Of a DNA stretch of 64,000 nt, positions 22,865 through 33,070 are shown in pieces. The notes under the pieces were generated by a model. The model had not been told where the DNA came from. It made no database searches and worked only from the letters and a program-made list of their open reading frames with translations. This DNA comes from Camellia lanceoleosa (taxonomy: Eukaryota > Streptophyta > Magnoliopsida > Ericales > Theaceae), in contig CM045767.1 of the NCBI GenBank assembly GCA_025200525.1, positions 8,725,273-8,789,272 on the forward strand, read 5' to 3'. The position numbers and the translations under genes are program-made. Every line of letters starts with the position of its first letter. Within the stretch, counting starts at the first letter, position 1.

Positions 22865-23185
22865 GAGTCCAGATCCTCTCCTTGAGCTCTCTACAATGCT
22901 CTCTACGAGGGACGACTGAAATGGAGCCACATCACTCACTTAGAGATGAACAGTTGAGATCTGTTGAATTTAAAATATATTTCACAACTTGTTTTCCTTT
23001 ACCAGACTCATCTAGCCTTTCCTTTTCTTCACCACTATCTTCTGTTTTGTGTTTTGGTTTCAAGATTAATACTCTCTCTCCTAAAATGAAAATAAAGACA
23101 CCATTTTCAAATCTATCTGAAGAACATGAAACCATGATTGTTTTCTAAGAAACAGAAATACCTGCAAAACTTGATCTTCAAAGTA

Positions 23186-23227
<42 letters not shown>

Positions 23228-23775
23228 CAAATCAGAAACAATACTGAGAAATCAAAGACACTAGAAAGCTATTTCTAATGGGAAAGAGGATATCTAATTG
23301 TCGAAATTTATCTTCTTCTTTTTTTTAAAACAAACAAAATGAGAAGAATATTAAATGAGGGGAACATAGGAAGAAGGCGGTGAGTTTGAAAAATGAGCAA
23401 AGAAACAAAGAAATTGAACTTTAAAAGAAGAAGACATAGATAGTAGAAGAAAAGAGAACAAATCCAATTAATAAATCAAACCCCACTCATTTTTTCCTTC
23501 TCTATAAGCCCTTTTTTCTTTCAAAATAATTGGGTTTTGTTTGTTTATTTCTAAAGTAGATGATACTTGATCTACACATTTGTTTTTTGTTTTTGTTTTT
23601 CTAGTTTCTGTATTTACAAAAGCAGTGGAGAGTGCTTTATTAGAGGAGGGTAAGTGTGGGGCAACCATTAAAGACTGAGGAAAGTTGAAGAAAATAGGAG
23701 AGAGAGACATGGCCCCATCTCAACCACCCCCCGTAGGGAGCATTGTAGAGAGCTTCAAGGAGAGGATCCGAACTC
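22865..23775. mobile_element. Non-autonomous TIR element (Mutator-like MITE), 911 bp
   Basis: Terminal inverted repeats of about 67 bp run from GAGTCCAGATCCTCTCC at 22,865 and from GAGTTCGGATCCTCTCC on the minus strand at 23,775. They share the stretch AGCTCTCTACAATGCTC. Flanks TTTGTGAAG and TGTGTGGAG match at 7 of 9 positions, compatible with a decayed 9-bp Mutator-type TSD. The interior has a CT microsatellite (about 23,187-23,224) and no transposase. Superfamily assignment is an inference from TIR length and TSD size. Confidence 0.72.
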
Positions 23776-24589
23776 TGTGTGGAGAAGATGGTGCCTTGTA
23801 ATGGTTGTGTGGAAAAGATATAGTGCCATTGGGAGAGTGGTTGGGTAGCCCAATTTAAGAGAGAAAGTTATGGTAGTAAAATGGCATTCATAAGAAATTT
23901 GAAGAAAAAAATAAGGGTAAAATTGATTATTTTTTTTTTTTTGGTCAAAATCATTAATAGAGTTGAAGTTTGCAATTCACCTCAAAACACAAGGAGGTTA
24001 TGTGTAGATGTTTAAATCTAGAGGGCGTAATGTGTTTTTGAACTAAATTACAATGGGGTAAAATGTAATTAACTCATGATTAAATTGTTTAAATTACTCT
24101 TATTTCATTACATATTACTGACAAATAAAATAAGTGAAAAAATGTAGGTTGGGTGGGATTGTTAATGAGGAGATTCTTAGTGTGGAGATTATTATTGAAG
24201 GGACTAAGAAAAATTATGTTTGTTTGATGACCACTGGACTAGTAACAATTCATATTTGTTTTGTCATTCTATAATAAGATTAATTATATGAAATTCCATC
24301 AATACTCTTGGTATTTTTAATATATTATAATATTAGAAATATATTTTATAAATATTAAAATTATATTTTAATATTACAAATTATATTTCATAAATATATA
24401 ATTTTTTTTTTGGTACTATAGCTTGTTTTGAGAAGTGACTTATAAGCTAACTTTTTAATTTATTATTTTTATATATTATTTTTTTGGACAATAAGAGAGG
24501 GCAAAATATTCATTTCCAAGCTAATCTCAAGGTTTCATTTTCTAATTTCATCTCCCCTACCTCATTACTAATCCCATGATGAAAGACTC
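23776..24589. other. AT-rich spacer
   Basis: No gene is seen. It includes a strongly AT-rich run (about 24,290-24,410) with many ATATTTTA-type words and poly-T stretches near 23,930. Confidence 0.5.
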
Positions 24590-24832
24590 ATCATATATGG
24601 AGCCCGGATGCTCTGCCGTACTTCCCTACAGTGGTTCTTGCAGTGCCCCAAAACGATGTCATTTTGGGCAAAAAAACATAGAACCAAAGAAGAGAAAGAG
24701 GGGAAGAAGGAAAAAGCACCGATAGAGGAACACCCAGAAGAACACCAATATTTGCGATCATGTTTCATGTAGAAAATCAATCAAGTTCACTAATATTAAA
24801 AACCATTCAAACACCCAGAAGAACACCAATAT

Positions 24833-25168
24833 TGTGGGAGCCAGAATTAAATATATTGGGGTTAACCCAAACAAGGCCTACAATGGGTCCAGCCCAAACA
24901 TTTATCACACCCCCCATATATATAAAGGGGGGGGTATCCCAGAAGAAATGTATGTTCTCTCTCTCTCTACACTACACACCAACACTTTTCATTTTATATA
25001 CCTTCATTCTGTCAATCAAGTGACTGACTTCATCATCGGAGTGTCTCCGGCCGGTAACCTTGGTTTGGTGGCGCCAATCACACTCATATTTGCAGGTATA
25101 CAGGGAGAAAGTCGATCTCTTCATTGGATCTCTACAATCCATGTGAGAGGATATTTCATGATCTCACA
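24833..25168 (+). repeat. 5' LTR of element A
   Basis: The 336-bp LTR starts TGTGGGAGCC and ends TCTCACA. It contains a TATA box in CATATATATAAAGGGG near 24,914 and then a CT run, so U3 is very short. The 3' LTR is the same apart from substitutions and a (TA)n expansion. Confidence 0.92.
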
Positions 25169-25170
25169 AT

Positions 25171-25188
25171 TGGCGCCGTCTGTGGGAA
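25171..25188 (+). other. Element A primer binding site
   Basis: TGGCGCCGTCTGTGGGAA begins 2 bp after the LTR. It is of the TGGCGCC type common in plant gypsy elements. I do not assign the tRNA. Confidence 0.75.
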
Positions 25189-25942
25189 ACGTCTGCAAGA
25201 GTTCAACGAAGAGAGGAGCAAACATGTTCTTGTAAGTAAAAATTTAACAACACTAATTGATCTTGCTCTCTATAAATTAGTTTAAGATTGGTTCTTGGAT
25301 TGGAGGTACATATGTTTGTGCTTTCAAAATAGAGCTTTTTGTTCACTATGAATCTCAGTAAAAAGATTTAAAACAACATAGAATTCATGGTCTACTTGTG
25401 CATTTCCATTTTCTCTCTCTACAAATGGGTTTCATTTTTCTTAAAGAGAGCCTCTTTTCGGCAATTCAATAAGGTTGTTGGGCCAAACTCAATTCATTTA
25501 TCTATATACATTTAGACTCATAGGTGGTGTCCAACTTTTATTGAATGACTTGACCAAGTTTATAGATATATGTGCATATGTATATTGGTGCTTATATTTA
25601 TTTTATTTTTTTTAAATTAAATATAAATCAACATAAAAATAAATAAATAAAATACAATAAAGCAGCCGTGAGGATACCAAGTTGTTCGGCACACCCATTC
25701 ATGGAAGCATCAAATTTCTCATCACCAAATCCCCCCATTCCCAACATTGAATCGACTCGGTATCATTATTCGGCTAACATTGCTTACTCGGCAAGACTTC
25801 CTGGCATGTAATTATCTTAGTATTCGGGCTAATTCTGGAGCTTCAATAAAAAAATAAAAAAATAGAAAAAAAAAAGGGCAGTGCATGAAGCTTCGGCCAC
25901 TGTGGGGTCTGAAACTTCAATGAGTTAAAAACTTGTACGCTT

Positions 25943-25987
<45 letters not shown>

Positions 25988-27742
25988 ATAAAATGCAGGC
26001 ATAAACCATTTAGTCTTTAAGCATCCAAATTGGAGTAGCGATTGGACTTCTTCCTTCTTCAAAGCTAATTCATGCATACATTTTATACCCTGAAGTTTTT
26101 TCATGGTTTCATCCCTATAATTTTGCACTTCGCACAAGAATTGTGTTGTGTTTACATCCTCTGAAGGCACAATGGACACGAAGGTTGTCAAATTAGCACT
26201 CTGGTGGTGTGGCTTCACTACTTGCTTTAGGCAGTTACTGATATTCATCAGATTCTTCTGCAGAATCATTCCTTGATTCCTTTTAGTTTTAACTGTCAAC
26301 AGTAAATGATTATTTTCAGGTTGTACTTCTAGGTTTTGAATCCAACAGATCGTTTCTGTGAATGAAGCAAATCATTCAGTCGGCTAGAGCAACTAGTAAG
26401 CCAGTGAAGTCATTGTAGTTATGTGTAGCAAAAAAAAATGGAAACTGACATGAAAAACTTGTTTGACAAACTATTTTCAAAAATTGTTTTGGAAATTTTC
26501 TTGATTCATTCATAAAAAACCTAATCAATTGCAAAAACTTAAAACTGATATATGCTTTTTGAGATCTTGCTTCACACAATCTGTTGCTAAAGTTGTAAAA
26601 TCACATTCAACGATTGATGTTGTTTCTAGAGAAGAAAAAAAAAATAGTGTTCAGAATAAAGAACTACGGAAGTGTTTGAAAGAGTTGCATGACCTATTTT
26701 GTTCTTAAGAATTCTGGGTGGGATTCCTAAATTCCTACCTTAGCGAATTACTTCACTCAATTCTTCATGATTTCATGTTTGATATTCTCTAGACGTGGTT
26801 TGGTGAGTGAGTCTACATATGAGTTTTGGTAATTTAGCAACATTACTCAGCAAAATGCCATTGTCCTATCGGCTTGCCAGTTCATTGAAGCTCATCCATC
26901 ACCCTCGGCAGCACATTGGTTATTCAGCAATGTCGCGGTCATGCCGAATAGCTACCAACATGTTGAATTCGCACAAATGCCATTACGGACTTGCCGATCA
27001 TAAGTTATGAACAATGGAGCTATTTGGCAATTCAACGAGGCTACATGGCAGCGTTACAGTGAGAACATGTATTTGCATTTCGGCACTACCGTGGCTCATA
27101 GCACACTACTCCGCAAAGCTACAAAGTTACTCGGTAGCTCTAACCCCGAGCTCTATTCTTTGCCCACGAGAACGACTTCGATTTCTCGCCGCCGAATACA
27201 TAGCTCTATAACCCCGTGCACCAAGCTCTTTTGCCGAATACATTCCCCCATACAAATTCTTCCACCTACTACACTTTTTCCGAGCACAAAGCTCAAGTGC
27301 ATTCACTATTATTAATTCATTAACATTATTCGGCTTCGGCAATTTATTCGGCAACGCATTATGCCGCAGCGTTGTTCAACTCTGCAATTCGGCTTTTTAT
27401 TCCACTATCAATTTGGCACGCATATATTATCAGCTACAAACTACATAATCTTGCTCGGCACTACTATCTCGGCATAACACTAGCATCTCGGCTTGCCAAA
27501 ATCCATATCTAAACATACCACAGGATTCGTATTGGCTCAAAGAGTCCAAACCCACCAACCCAAGGAGCCAAGAAGCAACCTAAGTCCGCCGAAAGTTGTG
27601 AAATGGATCAAACGTGTCGAAAATTGAAATTTCAAAGCTATCAAACTCAAGTTTTGACCACACCAATAGGAAATACTCATTGAGACGAGTCCAATGCAAC
27701 AAACCACATCGAAATCAAAGCTAAAACGACGCCATACGGGCC
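25189..27742. other. Element A interior, left part
   Basis: Mostly non-coding. It includes a CT run (about 25,950-25,986) and a 26,800-27,500 section rich in CGGCA and TTCGGC words (for example GCCGAATA and CTCGGCA). No retrotransposon protein motif is visible in six frames. A minus-strand ORF at 25,985-26,299 is listed separately. Confidence 0.6.
25985..26299 (-). pseudogene. Minus-strand ORF in element A, unidentified, possible captured gene fragment
   Basis: The ORF is 104 codons, starting MTVKTKRNQGMILQK and ending KTKWFMPAFY. The composition is balanced and protein-like, with a stretch SANLTTFVSIVPSEDVNTT and a helical, charged C-terminal half (RDETMKKLQG, HELALKKEEVQSLLQ). I do not recognise the family. 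The frame may extend upstream on the minus strand to about 26,330. Antisense placement in a gag-pol-less element and the lack of similarity to gag or pol suggest capture of a host transcript fragment, but chance cannot be excluded. Confidence 0.35.
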
Positions 27743-27952
27743 TATAGACACCCTATTTTTTACCGTCCTCAAGACTTGGACATCATCATTTTAACACTCG
27801 ATGATCATCCATGCTCTTGTTCGTTTTGAGTTCCCGAAGGTCTCGGCTGCGCGCCTTGCCTTAGGATCTCTCAACTTGTCTGTTTTGTGCTTGGTTGTGG
27901 ACCAAGGACTTGTAGTTTTGCTTCTAAGGGAAGAGGGTGGCTTGTTGGCCAT

Positions 27953-28231
27953 CCCCTCAACCCATCGGCCAAGGCACGATGCCATCGGCCTTGTTTCTTG
28001 CCATCAGCCAAAAGTGTTAGCCGATCGGCACTCTTTTTGGTCGATCGGCACTTTGTTTGGTCGATCGGCCATATTTTTAAGCCAAGACCTTTACATCTGC
28101 TTTTTGTAGATATTTTTTGCTAGCTGTGACAGCTGGTGGACACAATTCCCATCCTCCATACACGTGTATGGAGGGATTTGCTTCAAGACTCAAGCTTGTA
28201 GAACAAGCTTGAGAATTGAAATTCTATAAGA
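27953..28231 (+). promoter_or_regulatory. Element B LTR promoter: GATCGG palindrome array, G-box palindrome, TATA
   Basis: GCCGATCGGC (28,020), GTCGATCGGC (28,040) and GTCGATCGGC (28,060) are in exact 20-bp phase with 10-bp spacers, and weaker CATCGGCC copies lie upstream. A perfect 22-bp palindrome with a central CACGTG spans 28,153-28,174. An inverted repeat with 11-bp arms lies at 28,189-28,213. TCTATAAGAA (TATA at about 28,225) follows, then pyrimidine-rich sequence. The arrangement recurs in the 3' LTR and, inverted, at 48,675-48,900. Confidence 0.65.
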
Positions 28232-29859
28232 AGGAAGCCTCCCCTCCCTTTTCAGAGGTTCCAAAAATTTGATATACAAGATATATATCTCTCTCTCTCT
28301 ATATCTCCCTCTCTCTCTATATTTGTGTGTGTGTATGTTTGTGCCTTAAAGTGCATTTTGTTCATACTTTTGCACTAAAGCACCTACTAGAACACCATCC
28401 TTGGGTTGTTGAGATCCTTGGGAGTTGGTTTTAGAGTTCTTGGAGTGGTTTAAGCTCAGAAAAGGTGCTGGAGTTGTGTTCTTGAAGGTGTTCTTCAAGG
28501 GTGAGTAAACTACCTTTTAATCCCCCATTTTGGCTAAAGCTTTTAGACCTACTTGCATATTGTTTTAAGCTTAACTCTAAACTGTAAAAAGTTCTGATTT
28601 TGTGTTCTTGAGATGTTTGTTTAAGGTCTCTTTTTGGTTGGGGGTTGTCTACCCCCTCTTAGGCCTTGTTTGGTCTTATTTTGTGCCTTTCTTTTTGGGC
28701 TTTGGAACCATCTTGTTTTGACCTTCTCACCATTGAAATCTAGAGGGTTTTCAGTGGTGGAAAGATGGTTTTATAGTCTTAAATAGGAGAGGGACACCCC
28801 CCTCTCCTTATGTCTCATTTGCTTGTATATTTGGTTCATAATGGTAGCATGTTTGCTTAGCTTGTTTTGGCTCCATTTCAGTAAGTATTTGGTGTTATTT
28901 TTCCATGCTATACCTCTGTTTTAAGTTGGTTTGATAGCCTCTTGCATGCATCATGCACTTGTAGTGTAATCCTCTCTATTGCCTTAACATGCACCTTCCA
29001 TTTGGATCATCATTCTTGCATGTTTTGGCTCAACTCAAAGAAGCTTTTAGTCATGTTTTACCATGCTTGAGCTCTGTTTTGTGTTGTTTTAATCATATAT
29101 GCCATGCTTTGTATAGCCACAATGTATTCTAGCTTGTTAGCTTTGAGTGTCTAAGTCATTAGCTTGCATTGCTTGGACCTTTTTCATGATTTGGCATCAT
29201 TTCATATGAGATTTCAGTCCATATAGTGTGGCCATGCATTCACATTTGTCACCTTTTCCATGCATTGGGAGGTTTGTGTTTTATGCCTTAAGAGTGGGTC
29301 ATTGTGCATGCCTCCATGTTTAGGTCTTTGGGATGCCATCTAAGCGGGTTTTTGGGCTTATTTTGGCATGTCATAACTTTGTTTTTTATTGGTTAAGTCA
29401 TGCCATGTTTGGTTGTAATAGGTGTAGTGTAATACTCCTTGTTAGCCTTGCATGCCTCATGCCTTTTGGACTTTTGTTCTAGCTTGTGTTGGCTAGGTTC
29501 AAGCTTGTTTTTGGTCTTGTATTGACCTGCCTTGGGACTGTTTTGGGTGCCCTTGGCCCTTTGGGGCTTGATCCTTGTAGCCTTGGTACAAGCTTCTTGG
29601 CTAGCCTTAAGCCTTGAGCTTTCTTGCATGCTATGCTTGACTTGTTTGAGTGGTTTGGCACCACTTCTTGCATGATTTCAGAGCTTACCTCATTGCCACA
29701 TTATCATGTTTGTCACTCCTTGCTCAATGTTTGAGATTTGTGTCCTTCTGCCTAAGGGGTAGGCTAATTGGCATGCATGCTTATTTTGCATTTCATTCCA
29801 TCATTTCTTAGCATTTTGGCTACCAATTTGGGCATGGCAGAGGCCTACCCATTTTGGTT

Positions 29860-30110
29860 TAAGTCTATCTTCGCATGTTGTTGCATGCTTGTCACATTGC
29901 ATGTTGTTGCATGCTTGTTTGTTTGCATGTTGTTGCATACTAGTACATCTTGGCATTGTTGTTGCATGCTTATTACATTGCATGTTTGCATGTTTAGGTT
30001 GCATTGCATTAGGCATGCTTGTTACCTTAGCTTTGTGTGAATGCTTAAGTTATATTGCATTTGGCATGCTTATATTGCATTGCATAGCTTCTAAATGTTG
30101 CATGCATGGC
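29860..30110 (+). repeat. TTGCATG-rich low-complexity stretch in the element B LTR
   Basis: More than a dozen TTGCATG or GCATGCTTG words occur here, as at 59,090-59,350 and inverted at 46,720-46,990. GCATGC-type words are the core of RY elements recognised by B3-domain factors in plants. Function is not shown. Confidence 0.6.
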
Positions 30111-32043
30111 ATTGTGTTTGGTTTGGGTGTTAAGCCAAACACGAGGATTGAGGGACGTTTCGTACTTGAAGTGACGAAACGTGCCTCAATCCTCGGTCGC
30201 CGACACTCTTGATCCATCATGACAGAGTGTGAGGCATTCATATGTTTTTGTGCATTCATTCCATATTAATGTGTGCAACTCGGCTTCTTTGGCCATCATG
30301 CATCGAAATACGTGATTGATGGCTCGAGAGTCGAGCACTACACTCCTTTGATTCTCAAACATGATAAGGGGTGTAGTTGCACAACATTTTCTTACAAATG
30401 TATTGCCAAGCCCTTGTTTGCCCTCTGCTGCAGCAAAAGGAGTAATCTGCAAGAAAAGATGGCCGATCGGCTATCTTCAGTGCTAATCGGCTAACTATTT
30501 TTGGCCGATATCATCAAATTTGGCCTATGGCCATTGTTCTCTAGCTGATGGCCTCATCTTTTGGCCGATGGCCTCTTAGCATGACCATGAGGTGATTCAG
30601 AAGCATCACAGAGTTTTTCACAGTTTTCAGAGGTGTAAAACAGTGCAAACAGAGGCAACATGAGGCATGGCAACGGATTTCCGAGCGAAGCCGATCGAGC
30701 ATGCATCATTCATCATTCCGAGGCAGAGCTATGCCAGCTTATTTTGGCTCCTTTCTATTCTTACTTAGTTGGTTTTGTAACTTAATTAGTTTGTTCAATT
30801 AGTTAAGAGTTTTGTAATAATTAATTAGCTAGGGTAGTTAATTAATTAGTTGGCTTGTATTATTCATTTGGACCCTCCGTCGAGAGGGCAAATTTTGTAA
30901 TAAGTGTGCGTGAGTGTGTGAATGTCTTCCAACCCCACGGCTTTCTCCCTTTTACTTAACTGCTTATGATGGTTAGTTTTAGGGCATGTTTCAATTAGCA
31001 TTCTTATGCTCACATGTTTGCATCCATTTATTTGTATTGCATGCACCGGGCGCGGCGCATCATACTAACTGCATCGTATTTCAATTCCTACTTGAATGCG
31101 TTTTATCAAGTGTTGCACTTCATATGCCATTTTAGAATAGCCGAGTCTATTTCTAGTTAAATTTTGCATGTGTTGCATTAGCCATCTTAACATAGCTAGG
31201 ATCATGCATTGATTACTAACTAGCTATTGTTTTGGCTCGGAGTACTAGGTAAGTTTTTATACTTTAGCATCTCGCATGAGTGTGAGTGCTGCCATGTTAG
31301 CATGCTTGCCATGAGGCTAACTGCCTAAGTGATATAACTGCATCAATGCCTATAGGTGAAGGTTAGATTGCTTGAATTGGAACAATTCATCGAAATGTGT
31401 GTTTTAAGCCCACTCGAGAGTGGCAAAATCATGTTTTCTAAGCCCACTTGAGGGTGGCAAAATCCATGTCTTAGCCTACTTGCGAGTAGCACATTCAAAC
31501 CATTTTCAAACAAACATGAGATGTTTTGTTTCAACTTAGGCGATCTAGTCTATACTTGTGTGTTGTGCGCATCACATAGTAATTCTAGGCTAATAACCAG
31601 AATAAGAACGCATGTGTTTTCAAAAACAAGATATCATGTTAGTAAAGGCCGATCTTTGATCGGGCAAGCGGGGGTGCTCATTGCATGACCTTCCCCTCTA
31701 ATACCCAAGTTCCCGAGCCGAGGCAACTTTGGTGATGACGGACACGTGGCCTTAGGCAGCGAGTCAGGGTTTCCTAAATTTCCCAAAACAAAACATTTAG
31801 ATACCGACTCTGTATCTGGCAAAGTAGTCCATGTTTGGCACTTCTTTATAAAAATCAGTTTTCCAAAATAATTTGCCGGATTTGGACTCTTTGGTGATTT
31901 ATCGGTCTTGCGTTGCACTTTGTGAGATTAGATTCAGAACCGTGACATTGAGTCCGAACTGTTTGAGTCCAATAAACAAAACGGGATTTTCGCGCCCACC
32001 TTCGCGCGCGGAGCCTGGGACGTTCGGGCACGTCTACAATTTT

Positions 32044-32061
32044 TGGCGACTCCGCTGGGGA
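32044..32061 (+). other. Element B primer binding site
   Basis: TGGCGACTCCGCTGGGGA begins 5 bp after the LTR end. This site type is usual for Tat/Ogre-like gypsy elements. Confidence 0.85.
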
Positions 32062-33070
32062 TTTAGAGAACTTGACTCGAACTCATGATATCTTGTTTTG
32101 ATTTCACTTATGTTTCTCTTCGCATTGCATTTGCATTGGTGCGCCTAGGACACCGTGTTTGCCGTATGCTATTCCTAAATGGTTTGCTAGAGGCCCGCTT
32201 TGAGAAGCGTGCCATAAGGCTAACCGATTGCGGGCTCTGCCACGACGGGAACACAAACCCCGGTTTTACCGGGGCACCCTTTTTGACCATTCGACCTAGT
32301 GCATATCAGAAACTACAGTGACCATTCCAAACTAGGACAGGTTGCTTACCCGATTATAGGTTGTTTGAAACTGCTACATGCGTAGTGAAACCCTAGTTCC
32401 TGACAAAATAGGACAGGGAAACCCTACCGCAACATAGGGGTGTTTTGGCTCTCACTTGCTTGTTATGTGCTTTTAGAGTTAGCCTCTACAGGAATGCACG
32501 TATCAGTTTGCAAGTCTGGGTATCAAGCCTGCGGGCATCAATATTTGGGAATCAGTTTTACCTGCTAGTATCAGATTCAGATTTGGGGCAGTGATTTGGG
32601 AACAGTGATCAGTGGTTGAGAACAGTTCTTTCAGCTTGTGTTTGCCAACTGTGTGATTGTCTTTATTTAAGCTGTTATGCTGTCTGTTTTTCTGTTCATT
32701 GTTTCCTTATTATGCTTTATTTATCTTTTTGCAAGGTAGTTTAGCACCATTGATTCTGACCAGGCAGATATTCCCCAAGCACTCTGGGTTAGAGGTCGTA
32801 GACGTAATCGATCTAAGGATCTGATAGATGGACAAGCAGTGTTTCTTTCTTTACCCTTGGTTACCAGACGGAGGTCAAAAAGGCGCAGTGTATCAGTACA
32901 GCGGTCGCCAGATCAATGGTCTACCCTACCAGTGAACAGTCAGGCTGAGGTCTCAGTTTCTACTACAGGGACAGATATACCAATTATTCAGCTAGTTCAG
33001 CATAATATGGCAGGTATAGAGGAGATAATGCGTCAGCTCCAGGAGAGTATGAAAGCCATGTAGCAAGACG
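32062..33070 (+). other. Element B leader before gag
   Basis: About 1 kb without a convincing ORF in the gag frame. It contains GAACAGT- and ATCAGT-rich stretches (32,490-32,640). The gag-like frame becomes recognisable only after about 33,070. Confidence 0.55.

Larger units (their letters stand above)
27743..32038 (+). repeat. 5' LTR of element B
   Basis: The 4,296-bp LTR starts TATAGACACCC (TG to TA) and ends TTCGGGCACGTCTACA. Matching copies are at 57,007-61,275 (same strand) and 44,834-49,109 (inverted). It contains two GCCGATCGGC arrays (about 27,953-28,075 and 30,458-30,590), a G-box palindrome, a TATA box and a stretch rich in TTGCATG. No ORF in it looks coding. Confidence 0.92.

Noticed and set aside
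32085..32321. Short ORF after the element B PBS as an extra leader gene
   Set aside because: It is only 78 codons, has no motif and lies in leader sequence.
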